Shown: positions 16,102 to 24,760 of the stretch, piece by piece | Numbering within the stretch: the stretch's first letter is position 1 | Layout: each line of letters opens with the position of its first letter | Program-made: the position numbers and the translations under genes | NCBI RefSeq assembly: GCF_014897585.1 | Contig: NZ_JABUXW010000031.1 | Span: forward strand, 1-40,568 | Length of the DNA: 40,568 nt | Reading direction: 5' to 3' | Source of the DNA: Brachybacterium tyrofermentans | GTDB taxonomy: Bacteria > Actinomycetota > Actinomycetes > Actinomycetales > Dermabacteraceae | The notes under the pieces: model-generated | Databases searched by the model: none | The model's input: only the letters and a program-made list of their open reading frames with translations | What the model was told of the DNA's origin: nothing

Positions 16102-17268
16102 ATGAACACCACGATTGCGCAGCGCGTCTTCCAACGCCTCGGATCCTCCAGCCTCTCGCAGAAGGCGCTGGGTGACCTGATCGGACTGGACGCCACCAAG
16201 ATGTCGAAGGCGCGGAACGGATCGCGCGCCTTCTCCACCGGAGAGCTTGCGGCGATCAGCGATGCGCTCAAGGTGGACATCTATTGGTTGATCAACGGTG
16301 AGCCCAGCGACCTCTCGCCCCGATACGCATACCGGCACACGTTCGACGAATACGCTGGCGCCCACTCGAAGCCCTGCGACGCTCTTGAGCAGCAGATCGA
16401 GCGCACTGTACTGGCATACACCCAGGCAGGTCTCGAACGGGACGACAGGCTCGAACAGTTCCGTGCCCTCGTCGGCGGTGACCGCTTCAACCTGGGCAAT
16501 CTTCCGACCGGCTTCCAGGACGTCCGGCCCGCTGCTCGTGCCGTGCAGATGAAATGGAAGGAATGGTTGAGCAGGGGCAAGGACCCCGTTCGTGATATCG
16601 AGAGCTTCCTGTGGGAGCACTTCGGTGTCGAGCTCGTAGTCGCCGACGTCGCCGGTCAGCACCGCGTCAATACGCAGGTCGTTCAGGTCGCAGGGGCAAG
16701 CGTGATCGTTGTTGAACGTTCTGGCACCTGGTACTCGACGCTGTTCGGGATCTTTCACGAGCTCGCCCACTTGATCTTCGGCGCGCTCGGTTGGCGAGGC
16801 GAAGGAGCCGACTCGGATGACTCCGCCTTCGAGCCATTCGCCAACGGTTTTGCCGGGGATGTCCTCCTCAGTCGCGACGACCTGACCTCCACGCGCCGCA
16901 TCGCCGAAATGCCCCTGGAGGAACTTGCTGACTTCCTGTGGGCGCACGCGGTCGGCCTTGAGACTGCCCGCATCAGGTGCGCGATCAACCGGGTCGACGG
17001 GCCTTCGGCTGATATCGCGCAGGGCGACATCACGCTCCAGTGGCGAGACGCGCACGGCGATGAACGCATGAATAGGTGGGGCGCGCCGTCCTACCCCCGC
17101 CGACTCGTCGATCGACATGAGGAGCTCGTCCGCTCCGGGGATGCTGGGCCGGACGTTCTTGCCTGGATGCTTGGAGTGCCCGCCGAGGAGCTGGTCGTGA
17201 AGCGCGAGCCGACGCCTCTCGATGAGGACACCCGTGCCCTCCTCGAGCAGCTCGGTATACCCGCGTGA
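16102..17268 (+). CDS. XRE-type HTH fused to ImmA/IrrE metallopeptidase
   Basis: 388-residue two-domain protein. Residues about 5-65 resemble an XRE helix-turn-helix (LSQKALGDLIGLDATKMSKARNG, FSTGELAAISDALKVD). Residues about 150-260 form an ImmA/IrrE-type Zn protease with the gluzincin motif FHELAHLIFG (His219, Glu220, His223) and a downstream Glu-rich helix EPFANGFAGDVLL that supplies the third ligand. Proteins of this type relieve repression by cleaving a partner regulator, or serve as antitoxins. It is co-translated with a PIN-like gene (GTGA overlap at 17265). Base composition is visibly less GC-rich than neighbouring genes, hinting at transfer. It probably represses its own operon through the palindrome upstream. 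Confidence 0.88.
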   Translation: MNTTIAQRVFQRLGSSSLSQKALGDLIGLDATKMSKARNGSRAFSTGELAAISDALKVDIYWLINGEPSDLSPRYAYRHTFDEYAGAHSKPCDALEQQIERTVLAYTQAGLERDDRLEQFRALVGGDRFNLGNLPTGFQDVRPAARAVQMKWKEWLSRGKDPVRDIESFLWEHFGVELVVADVAGQHRVNTQVVQVAGASVIVVERSGTWYSTLFGIFHELAHLIFGALGWRGEGADSDDSAFEPFANGFAGDVLLSRDDLTSTRRIAEMPLEELADFLWAHAVGLETARIRCAINRVDGPSADIAQGDITLQWRDAHGDERMNRWGAPSYPRRLVDRHEELVRSGDAGPDVLAWMLGVPAEELVVKREPTPLDEDTRALLEQLGIPA

Positions 17269-17840
17269 GGTTCCTGATACCGGACACGTCGCTCGCTTGG
17301 AACTTCCACGAGCTGGGCAGGATCGACCTCATCGGTGGGTTCGTGGGTCGTGCCGCGTTACAGCCGTGTACTGCAGAGTGGGGTCTGGAAGTTGAGCGGG
17401 AGGTTCTCCGCCTGGTCGTTGATGCGCACGACGAGCTGCAGCAGATTTTCGGCGAATCAGTGAAGCCGACCCCCACGCAGCAGACGGCGACCCGGATCGT
17501 GCGTGAGCGGGCATTTCGACGGATCGGAGACGACTTTAGATCGCATACGGGCGAGGCGGAGACCATTGCGATCTGGAGCGACCGAGCGGGGTTCAATGAC
17601 ACCGTCATCTGTCTTACGGAGGACATCAGCTTCGTGGAGTTCTGCTGGCGAACTCGAGAAGCTGGTTCGTTGGCCTCGTCGTATGCAGATGGCCGGCAGT
17701 TCACCCCTGTGACGACTGACGACGTCCTCGAGTCGTGCCTAGCGAGCACGTTGATCACTCAGGCCGACAAGCTGGCCTTCGTGCGTTCGCTCCGAGCTGC
17801 AGGCCGCCCGTACGTAGGCCCAGCGAAGAACTTTCGCTGA
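17265..17840 (+). CDS. PIN-like nuclease-domain protein, partner of XRE-ImmA
   Basis: 191-residue protein that starts at GTG 17265, inside the stop of the XRE-ImmA gene. The sequence MRFLIPDTSLAWNF carries the first acidic residue of a PIN fold (Asp7). A conserved Glu lies in AEWGLEVER, GEAETIAIWSDR matches the GEAE-type middle motif, and ICLTEDISFVEF supplies the last acidic site. PIN domains are Mg-dependent RNases and frequent VapC-type toxins, so this is the likely toxin or effector of the pair. The match to a named PIN subfamily is not certain from eye. It lies 56 bp from the converging GH4 gene. Confidence 0.7.
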   Translation: MRFLIPDTSLAWNFHELGRIDLIGGFVGRAALQPCTAEWGLEVEREVLRLVVDAHDELQQIFGESVKPTPTQQTATRIVRERAFRRIGDDFRSHTGEAETIAIWSDRAGFNDTVICLTEDISFVEFCWRTREAGSLASSYADGRQFTPVTTDDVLESCLASTLITQADKLAFVRSLRAAGRPYVGPAKNFR

Positions 17841-17896
17841 ATTGCCGGTGCTCAAGGTGGTCGGGGTCCTCGTCGAAGGCCGGCGACCGAAGGGAA

Positions 17897-19378
17897 TCAG
17901 TCCCGCCCGAGCAGCTCCGCGATCTGCGGGTGACCGGCGATGTAGCCCTCGAGCAGCTTGGCCCCCAGCTCCGGGGAGCTGACCAGCGGGTGGGTCGCGA
18001 AGCCCAACCATGCCGCCTCCCGCGATCCGGTCGTCGCGGCCTCGAGGATCTTCCGCTCGGCCGCTCGCAGGGTGCTCATCATGCCGAGCCGTCCCAGTTC
18101 GATCGGGGCGATCGGCAGCGGGTGCACCCCGTCGCCGTCGACCTCGCACAGCACCTCGAGCACGGCGTCCGCCGGGAGCTCGGGCACGATGCGCTCGGCG
18201 GCCGGGGCGTCCTGCCGGTCGGCGCTGATATTGCCCACGTCGAGGATCATCCGCTCGCGGCGACCGGTGGCCAGCGCCGTCATCAGGCGCAGCGCCACCT
18301 CCTGGTAGCCGCCGCCGGCGACGTCCTCCTCGCGGCGCTCCTCATCGCGCGACTCCGCCATGTACGTGGCCTCGCGCTCGTGCAGGGTCGAGCGCCAGAG
18401 GTCCACCGGTGAGGAGCAGCAGGACTCGCCCGACGGGTCGGCGTCGTCGTGCTGGGCGGAGCCGGCCGTCGGCGCACCGGGCGCGGCGACGTCCGCGGCG
18501 ACGTCCGCGGCGGCGAGGTAGAAGTCGCCCTGCTGCTTCGCGAGGAACTCCCCGCGGGTGGTGGCAGAGCCCGTGATCCTCTCGATCGCGGAGGCGGTGT
18601 GCAGGTAGTAGTACAGGTATTCGTTGGGCAGCGCTCCGTCGGCCCGCACCCAGTCCTTGCCGATCAGCCGGGCCTCCTCGATCTCCTCGAGGGCGGCGTC
18701 GTCGGCCAGCAGCCCCGGCAGGCGGTCCACCCCGTCGACCGTGACGGAGCGCAGCCAGCCCAGATGGTTCAGGCCCACGTAGTCGACCTCGGCGCCGCGC
18801 TCGCCGGCCACCAGATCGACGTCCAGCAGGCGGCCCACGCGGCGCACCAGGCCGATCGGGGTGTCGCAGATGCCCACCACGCGGTCCCCGAGGATCGAGC
18901 GCATGGCCTCGGTGACGATGCCGGCCGGGTTGGTGAAGTTGATGACCCAGGCGGCGGGGGCGACCTCGGCGACGGTGCGCGCGATCTCGAGGGCCACGGG
19001 GATCGTGCGCAGCGCGTAGGCGAGGCCGCCGGGGCCGATGGTCTCCTGGCCCAGCAGCCCCAGGCCCAGCGCCACCCGCTCGTCGACCGTGCGGGCCTCC
19101 GCGCCGCCCACGCGCACGGCGCTGAACACGAAGTCCGCCCCGGTGACCGCCTCGCGCAGATCGGTGGTGGCGGTGACGCGCGGCGGATGCGCGGCGCGTC
19201 CGTCGGCCTCGAGCTGGGCGCGCACCCCGTCGATGACCTCGGTGATCGTGCGCAGCCGGGCGGCGTCCACGTCCTGCAGGGCGATCTCGTCGACCTGCAG
19301 GCCGGTGGCGCCGGTGGCCATGGCCTCGTACACGAGGGGGACGCGGAAGCCGCCCCCGCCCAGGATCGTCAGCTTCAT
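17897..19378 (-). CDS. Glycoside hydrolase family 4 (6-phospho-beta-glucosidase-like)
   Basis: 493-residue GH4 enzyme. These use NAD and Mn to cleave (phospho)glycosides by an oxidation-elimination route. Visible are the Rossmann start LTILGGGGFRVPLVYEA, DFVFSAVRVGG, QETIGPGGLAYALRTIP, NFTNPAGIVTEA, the metal ligands Cys in GICDTPIG and His in GLNHLGW, and YLYYYLHT. An unusual insertion after DFYLAAAD holds AADV repeats and a Cys/Ser-rich stretch (12-bp DNA repeat at 18483-18506); such loops are not typical. The ATG at 19378 overlaps the DeoR stop (ATGA), so it is expressed with the regulator. The sugar imported by the divergent ABC genes is its likely substrate. Confidence 0.9.
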   Translation of the reverse strand: MKLTILGGGGFRVPLVYEAMATGATGLQVDEIALQDVDAARLRTITEVIDGVRAQLEADGRAAHPPRVTATTDLREAVTGADFVFSAVRVGGAEARTVDERVALGLGLLGQETIGPGGLAYALRTIPVALEIARTVAEVAPAAWVINFTNPAGIVTEAMRSILGDRVVGICDTPIGLVRRVGRLLDVDLVAGERGAEVDYVGLNHLGWLRSVTVDGVDRLPGLLADDAALEEIEEARLIGKDWVRADGALPNEYLYYYLHTASAIERITGSATTRGEFLAKQQGDFYLAAADVAADVAAPGAPTAGSAQHDDADPSGESCCSSPVDLWRSTLHEREATYMAESRDEERREEDVAGGGYQEVALRLMTALATGRRERMILDVGNISADRQDAPAAERIVPELPADAVLEVLCEVDGDGVHPLPIAPIELGRLGMMSTLRAAERKILEAATTGSREAAWLGFATHPLVSSPELGAKLLEGYIAGHPQIAELLGRD

Positions 19379-20139
19379 GGCAGCAGGACCTCCAGGTCCT
19401 CCCCCTCGGGGAGGGTGAGTGAGTCGGGGGAGCGGTCGGTGACCAGGGCGGTGAACTGCCCCAGGGTGGAGACCTCGAGGAACCCCGAGCCGGGGAACTT
19501 CTCGTGGTCGGCGAGCAGGAAGGCGGAGGTCGAGACCTCGAGCAGACCGCGTTTGATCGGCACCTCGCTGGGGGTCGAGTCCAGGACGGTGCCGTCGGGC
19601 CGGATCCCGGAGGTGCCGAGGAACGCGATGTCGACGCGCACCTGGCGCAGGGCGGATTCGGTGAGGGTGCCCACGAGCGACTGGTAGTTGGGTCGCAGCA
19701 GGCCCCCGAGCACCACGATGTCGATGCTCGGCGCGTCGGCGAGGGCGGTGACCACGGCGAGGGAGGCGGTGACGACGGTCAGGGACCGGTTCTGGAGCAG
19801 GGGGCACATCGCCGCGACGGTGGTGCCGATGTCCAGGGCGATCACGTCGCCGTCGGCGATGCAGGCCACGGCCCGTTCGGCGATGCTGCGCTTGGCGGCG
19901 GACGCGGAGGTGGCGACATCGGCGAAGGCGCGCGGGTCGGCCTCGGGGCGCACCGATCCGCGCACGTCGCACGCCCCGCCGCGCACCCGGCGCACGACGC
20001 CGGAGGTGGACAGCATCTCCAGGTCGCGGCGGATCGTGGCCTCGGAGACGGCGAAGTCCGAGCTCAGGGTGCCGACGGTCGCCGAGCCGTGACGGCGCAC
20101 GAAGGCGGCGATGGCCTCGTGGCGTTCCTCGCTGAGCAT
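19375..20139 (-). CDS. DeoR family transcriptional regulator
   Basis: 254-residue DeoR-type regulator. The N-terminal winged helix (LSEERHEAIAAFVRRHGSATVGTLSSDFAVSEATIRRDLEML, GVVRRVRGGA) is textbook. The C-terminal DeoRC sugar-phosphate sensor is seen in DVIALDIGTTVAAM, VVTASLAVV, IVVLGGLLRPNYQSLVG and FLGTSGI, with an LLADHEKF close. The start at 20139 matches the family N-terminus, though no good ribosome site is visible. It is divergent from the ABC operon and translationally coupled to the GH4 gene. It probably represses both arms until a phosphorylated sugar, perhaps made by the PfkB kinase, appears. Confidence 0.9.
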   Translation of the reverse strand: MLSEERHEAIAAFVRRHGSATVGTLSSDFAVSEATIRRDLEMLSTSGVVRRVRGGACDVRGSVRPEADPRAFADVATSASAAKRSIAERAVACIADGDVIALDIGTTVAAMCPLLQNRSLTVVTASLAVVTALADAPSIDIVVLGGLLRPNYQSLVGTLTESALRQVRVDIAFLGTSGIRPDGTVLDSTPSEVPIKRGLLEVSTSAFLLADHEKFPGSGFLEVSTLGQFTALVTDRSPDSLTLPEGEDLEVLLP

Positions 20140-20203
20140 GGGCACACCGTAGCACCGACCGATCATCTTCGAACACCATCGAGCAGAAGCCTGCACATCC
20201 GCA

Positions 20204-20220
20204 CATGATGTGTCATCATG
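20204..20220. promoter_or_regulatory. Inverted-repeat operator between deoR and the ABC operon
   Basis: CATGATG-TGT-CATCATG is a perfect 7-bp inverted repeat with a 3-bp centre. An overlapping CACAT-G-ATGTG repeat begins at 20202. It sits in the 137-bp divergent promoter region and is the best candidate DeoR site. Binding is inferred. Confidence 0.5.
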
Positions 20221-20276
20221 GTGCCCTGCGCCACAGCATCGCGGCTGTTGCCGCCTCGCATCCTCAGGAGGACCCC

Positions 20277-21647
20277 ATGCGTCGACGTACCTTCCTCGGC
20301 TCGACCGCCGTCGCCGGAGGCCTCGGGCTCCTCGCCGCCTGCGCTCCCGGCTCCGATTCCGGCTCCGGAGGCAGTGATGGTGGGGGTTCCGGCCCCGCCG
20401 CGGGAGACGTCGAGACGGACCCCTCGGCGATGGGCGACGTGACCCTGAAGGTGTGGGACCAGGAGGTGCGCGGCGCGCAGAACGACGCGATCGAAGCGCT
20501 GATCAAGGCCTTCCAGGAGGACAACCCCAACATCACGGTGGAGCGGGTCTCGCAGTCCTTCGACGACCTCCAGCAGCAGACGGGCCTCGCCCTGTCCGGC
20601 AACGACGTGCCCGACGTGCTGCAGGTCAACAACGCCCGCGGCGACATGGGCGAGTTCGTCAAGGCCGGCCAGCTCACCGATCTCTCCGGGTACGCCGAGG
20701 CGTACGGCTGGGAGGATCGCTTCTCCGACTCGGTGCTCTCCAAGGCCCGCTACTCGGCCGACGGCGTCACCTTCGGCGAGGGCTCCCTGTGGGGCCTGCC
20801 GCAGACGGGTGAGGTGTGCGGCATCTACTACAGCGCGACAAAGCTCGAGACGCTCGGTGTCGAGCCCCCGACTAGCTGGGACGAGCTGTTCGCCCTGGTG
20901 GAGGCGGCGCAGAAGGCGGGCGAGCAGCCCCTCGTGCTCGGCAACCTCGAGCAGTGGCCCGCGTTGCACGTGTTCGGCCCGCTCCAGGCGAACTTCGTGC
21001 CCACCGACGAGATCACCACGCTCGCCATGGGCAACGCCGGCGCCGAGTGGACCGATGACCCGAACATCCAGGCCCTCACCCAGCTCGCGGACTGGGGCAG
21101 CAGCGGTGCCTTCGGCGACTCGCCCAACGGCCTCGCCTACGACACCGCCTGGGCCGACTACACCAAGGGCACTGGGGTGCTGCTGATCGGCGGCTCCTGG
21201 CTGGGCCCCGACATGGAAGCCGTCATGGGCGACGATCTGCGGTTCATGGCCCCGCCCGCCGGCGCCGACGGGAAGGTCGCCACCACCGGCGGCACCGGGC
21301 TGCCCTTCGGGATCCCCGCCAAGGCTGCCAACGCGGACGCCGCCGCGGCCTACATCGACTACATCACCAGCGACACGGCGATGGAGCTGATCGCCGACAA
21401 CGGCGGCATGCCCGTGCTGCGCACCGCCGAGCTGGCCCCGACGTCCGGGGTCAACAAGGACATCTACGAAGCCTTCGACGCGGTCTCGAACGACGGGGTG
21501 CTGCTGCCCTACCTCGACTATGCGACCCCGTCCTTCGCTGACACCGCCGGCGCCGCCCTGCAGGAGGTCATCGGGGGGCAGGCCGAGCCCGCGGCCGCCG
21601 CCGAGACACTGCAGGCGGACTATGGCGAGTTCACCGCGGAGGCCTGA
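20277..21647 (+). CDS. Sugar ABC transporter substrate-binding lipoprotein (Tat-type)
   Basis: 456-residue extracellular solute-binding protein, family 1. The N-terminus RRRTFLGSTAVAGGLGLLAAC has a twin-arginine-like motif followed by a lipobox (LAAC, Cys at about residue 22), so it is exported and anchored by lipid outside the membrane. A Ser/Gly linker precedes the binding fold (VTLKVWDQEV, NPNITVERVSQSFDDLQQQ, LWGLPQTGEVCGIYY, GTGVLLIGGSWLG, TGGTGLPFGIPAKA). The start at 20277 follows AGGAGGA. It is the first gene of a five-gene rightward run. Family-1 proteins bind mono- or oligosaccharides; the ligand is unknown. Confidence 0.93.
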   Translation: MRRRTFLGSTAVAGGLGLLAACAPGSDSGSGGSDGGGSGPAAGDVETDPSAMGDVTLKVWDQEVRGAQNDAIEALIKAFQEDNPNITVERVSQSFDDLQQQTGLALSGNDVPDVLQVNNARGDMGEFVKAGQLTDLSGYAEAYGWEDRFSDSVLSKARYSADGVTFGEGSLWGLPQTGEVCGIYYSATKLETLGVEPPTSWDELFALVEAAQKAGEQPLVLGNLEQWPALHVFGPLQANFVPTDEITTLAMGNAGAEWTDDPNIQALTQLADWGSSGAFGDSPNGLAYDTAWADYTKGTGVLLIGGSWLGPDMEAVMGDDLRFMAPPAGADGKVATTGGTGLPFGIPAKAANADAAAAYIDYITSDTAMELIADNGGMPVLRTAELAPTSGVNKDIYEAFDAVSNDGVLLPYLDYATPSFADTAGAALQEVIGGQAEPAAAAETLQADYGEFTAEA

Positions 21648-21654
21648 GCGACGT

Positions 21655-22542
21655 ATGGCTCGACAACGCCCCTCGGCCGTCGTGCGCTCCCGCGCGACGC
21701 CCTACCTGTTCATCCTCCCGGCGTTCCTGGTGTACGCCGCGTTCTCGCTGTACCCGCTGGTCAGGGCAGCGCAGTTCTCCCTCTTCGAGTGGCCCGGCTT
21801 CGGGCCGTCCACCTTCGTGGGGCTGCAGAACTACATCGACCTGGCCTCGGACCCTGACTTCCGGGCGGCGATCGGGAACGCCCTGGTGCTGATCCTGTTC
21901 TACGCGGCGCTGCCGCTCGTGATCGGGCTGGTGCTCGCGGCGATCTTCCGCCGCGGGCAGGTGCGAGGAATGGGCTTCTTCCGCTCCGTGATCTTCCTGC
22001 CCCAGGTGATCGCCCTGGTGGTCGTCGCGGTCGCGTGGCGCAACATCTACGCACCGAACGGACCGCTGAACCAGGCGCTGCGGGCCGTGGGGCTGGACGA
22101 GCTGGCCCGCGGCTGGCTCGGGGACCCCGGAGCGGCGCTGCCCGCCGTCGGCTTCATCGGGACCTGGCTCGAGATGGGCCTGGTGATGCTGCTCCTGCTG
22201 GCCGGGATGAGCCGGATCCCCGACGACCTCTTCGAGGCCGCCCGCCTCGACGGGGCCGGCCCCGTGCAGGAGTTCTTCGCGATCACCCTGCCCTCGGTAC
22301 GAGGGGAGATCGTGGTGGCCCTCGTGCTGACGATCATCGCCGCGCTGAAGACCTTCGACCTGGTCTACCTGACCACCTCGGGCGGGCCCGGCAACGCCAC
22401 CACGGTGCCGAGCTACGAGGTGTACTACCGCGCGTTCCAGCTGCGTGAGGTCGGCTCCGCGAGCGCGGTCGCCATCGTGCTGACCCTGCTCGTGTTCGCG
22501 ATCAACGTGCTCGTCACCCGGATCGGGGAGCGTGCCTCATGA
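21655..22542 (+). CDS. Sugar ABC transporter permease (MalF-type)
   Basis: 295-residue inner-membrane permease with about six hydrophobic segments, the first at YLFILPAFLVYAAFSLYPLV. The cytoplasmic EAA loop is clear (FEAARLDGAGPVQEFFAITLP). It follows the binding protein by 7 bp, and its stop overlaps the second permease start (ATGA at 22539). The ATG at 21655 has GGAGG upstream within the previous gene. Confidence 0.93.
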   Translation: MARQRPSAVVRSRATPYLFILPAFLVYAAFSLYPLVRAAQFSLFEWPGFGPSTFVGLQNYIDLASDPDFRAAIGNALVLILFYAALPLVIGLVLAAIFRRGQVRGMGFFRSVIFLPQVIALVVVAVAWRNIYAPNGPLNQALRAVGLDELARGWLGDPGAALPAVGFIGTWLEMGLVMLLLLAGMSRIPDDLFEAARLDGAGPVQEFFAITLPSVRGEIVVALVLTIIAALKTFDLVYLTTSGGPGNATTVPSYEVYYRAFQLREVGSASAVAIVLTLLVFAINVLVTRIGERAS

Positions 22543-23342
22543 GGGTCTCCTCCGCCGAGCGGACGATGAACTACGTGGTGCTGGGGGTCTTCGCCCTCTT
22601 CGCCCTGATCCCCATCCTCACCATCCTCGCCACCGCCGTCTCCCCGCAGAACGGGCAGGCTCCCGGCCTGCACCTGGCGAACTTCGTCGAGGCCTGGCAG
22701 GTGGGCGGCTTCGGGCGCTCGATGGGCAACTCGCTGATCGTCGCGGCGATCGTCGTGACCAGCGCCGTCGCACTGTCCGTGCTCGCGGGCTACGCCTTCG
22801 GGACCATGCGTTTCGCCGGCTCCACGGTCCTGTTCTATGTGTTCCTGCTGGGGCTGATGATCCCCACCGAGGCGACCGTCATCCCCCTGTTCTTCGACCT
22901 GCGCACGGTGGGGCTGACCGACACCTACGCCGCCATCGCCCTGCCGCAGATCGCGCAGTCCGTCGCCTTCGGCACCTTCTGGCTGCGGGCCCAGTTCCGC
23001 TCGATGCCGGTGAGCCTGCTCGAGGCCGCCGCGATCGACGGTGCCGGCCCGATGCGCACCCTGCTGCGGATCGTGGCCCCGGCCTCGGTGCCGGCTCTGA
23101 CCACTCTCGTGGTGCTCGTGTTCATGTGGACCTGGAACGAGTTCCTCATCGCCCTGGTGATGGCACCGGGCGGCACGCTGCGCACCGCCCCGCTGGGCCT
23201 GGCGAACTTCCAGGGCCAGTACACCGCCGAGCTCGCCCTGCTCTCGGCCGGCGCCGTGATCGTCGCCCTGCCGATGGTGATCATGTTCCTGTTCCTGCAG
23301 CGCCACTTCATCCGCGGAATGCTCGAAGGAGCCGTCAAATGA
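22539..23342 (+). CDS. Sugar ABC transporter permease (MalG-type)
   Basis: 267-residue permease with about six membrane spans (VVLGVFALFALIPILTILAT first; ALLSAGAVIVALPMVIMFLFLQ last) and the EAA loop LEAAAIDGAGPMRTLLRIVAP. It ends RHFIRGMLEGAVK, the characteristic MalG-type C-terminus. Start and stop overlap the neighbours by four bases each. No ATP-binding subunit follows, so a shared MsiK-like ATPase elsewhere probably energises the system. Confidence 0.93.
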   Translation: MRVSSAERTMNYVVLGVFALFALIPILTILATAVSPQNGQAPGLHLANFVEAWQVGGFGRSMGNSLIVAAIVVTSAVALSVLAGYAFGTMRFAGSTVLFYVFLLGLMIPTEATVIPLFFDLRTVGLTDTYAAIALPQIAQSVAFGTFWLRAQFRSMPVSLLEAAAIDGAGPMRTLLRIVAPASVPALTTLVVLVFMWTWNEFLIALVMAPGGTLRTAPLGLANFQGQYTAELALLSAGAVIVALPMVIMFLFLQRHFIRGMLEGAVK

Positions 23343-24604
23343 TGACCCCCGACCGCCCGGACCCGACGGACGCCCACACCCCGAACGCCCCGCCGCCCGA
23401 CCCGCACGCCCCGTCGGCCGGCCCGGGTGCGGCGCCCCTCGATCCGAGCGCCGCGAGGCAGGGGCCGACGTCGTCGCCCCTCACGCCAGAGGCGGCCGCC
23501 GCCCTGGACGCGGCCGACGACTGGGACCCCCTGGCCGCGCAGCGCAGCCCGGAGGATCCTCCGCTGGACGTGCTGCTGTCCGGCACCGTGTTCTTCGACA
23601 TCGTCTTCACCGGCCTGGAGAGGCAGCCGAGACCCGGCGAGGAGCTGTGGAGCAAGGGCATGGGCTCGAGCCCCGGCGGCATCGCGAACCTCGCCGTGGC
23701 CGCCGCCCGCCTGGGGCTGCGCACCGGCCTCGTCGCCGGCTTCGGGGACGACGCCTACGCCGACTGGATGTGGCACACCATGGCGCATGAGGAGGGCATC
23801 GACCTCTCGGCCTCGCGCCGCTTCCCCGACTTCCACTCCCCGCTGACCGCTTCGGTCGCGACCCAGGGCGACCGCGCGATGGTCACCCACGGGCACGAGC
23901 TGCCCGAGCCGCTGTCGATGCTGATCGCCGACGCCCCGGCGGCGCGGGCGGCCGTGGTGGATCTGGCGGGGGAGACCTCCTGGTGGGCGGATCTCGCCCG
24001 CCGCGGTTCGAAGATCTTCGCCGACATCGGCTTCGACGAGACCGGCCGCTGGGACCTCTCCGACCTCGCCCCGCTCGCGCACTGCCACGCGTTCACCCCC
24101 AACGCGCTGGAGGCCATGAGCTACACGCGCACCGACAGCCCCGATCGGGCCGTGCGGGCGCTCGCCGAGCGGGTCCCGCTCGCGGTGGTGACCGACGGCG
24201 CCGCCGGCTCCTACGCGATCGATGGCTCCACCGGCGAGGAGGCCTTCTGCCCGGCGGTCCCGGTCACCGCGACGGACACCACCGGCGCCGGGGACGTGTT
24301 CGCGGCCGCGCTGGTGCTGGGCACCCTCGCGGACTGGCCGCTCGCCGAACGCCTCAAGTTCGCCTCGCTGTGCTCCGCGCTCGCCGTCCAGCAGTTCGGC
24401 GGCTCCCTCGCCGCGCCCGGCTGGGGCGACATCACCGACTGGTGGCGCCACCTCAGCGACGCGGCCGACGGCGGTGATCTGCGCGCTGCCTACACCCGCG
24501 ACGGGTACTGCTTCCTCGACGACGTCGTCCCGGACCACCAGGTGCAGGGCAGGCGCCGCGCCCAGGGCACCTTCGCTCTGCGCTCCGACGCCGGCAAGCA
24601 CTGA
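23339..24604 (+). CDS. PfkB family carbohydrate kinase
   Basis: 421-residue ribokinase-family sugar kinase. A Pro/Ala/Asp-rich, probably disordered extension of about 75 residues precedes the fold, longer than usual. Then come VLLSGTVFFDIVFTGLE, the PfkB-1 signature SSPGGIANLAVAAARLG, and the PfkB-2 signature TATDTTGAGDVFAAAL-type with catalytic Asp in GAGD. The start at 23339 (ATGATG) overlaps the permease stop. It is embedded in the ABC operon, so it likely phosphorylates the imported sugar or the sugar released by the GH4 enzyme. The product could be the DeoR inducer. Confidence 0.9.
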   Translation: MMTPDRPDPTDAHTPNAPPPDPHAPSAGPGAAPLDPSAARQGPTSSPLTPEAAAALDAADDWDPLAAQRSPEDPPLDVLLSGTVFFDIVFTGLERQPRPGEELWSKGMGSSPGGIANLAVAAARLGLRTGLVAGFGDDAYADWMWHTMAHEEGIDLSASRRFPDFHSPLTASVATQGDRAMVTHGHELPEPLSMLIADAPAARAAVVDLAGETSWWADLARRGSKIFADIGFDETGRWDLSDLAPLAHCHAFTPNALEAMSYTRTDSPDRAVRALAERVPLAVVTDGAAGSYAIDGSTGEEAFCPAVPVTATDTTGAGDVFAAALVLGTLADWPLAERLKFASLCSALAVQQFGGSLAAPGWGDITDWWRHLSDAADGGDLRAAYTRDGYCFLDDVVPDHQVQGRRRAQGTFALRSDAGKH

Positions 24605-24760
24605 CCCGACCCGTCGGCCGCCCACCCCCGCCGGCCCGACATCGCCCACCCATCCCTGTCCTCCCGTCCACCCCACCCCGCACTTCGCCTCACAGCCCGT
24701 TCGCTCACCGACGACGACGCGCAGCCGCACCGCAGCGGCATGCCTCTGGAGAGAAGAGGA

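Noticed and set aside
17897..20206. 769-residue leftward frame that would extend the GH4 enzyme through the regulator region
   Set aside because: GH4 begins at MKLTILGGGG (19378), overlapping the DeoR stop; the extension is Arg/Pro-rich shadow of the DeoR gene.
22925..24730. 601-residue leftward frame opposite the permease and kinase
   Set aside because: Shadow of two well-supported rightward genes.
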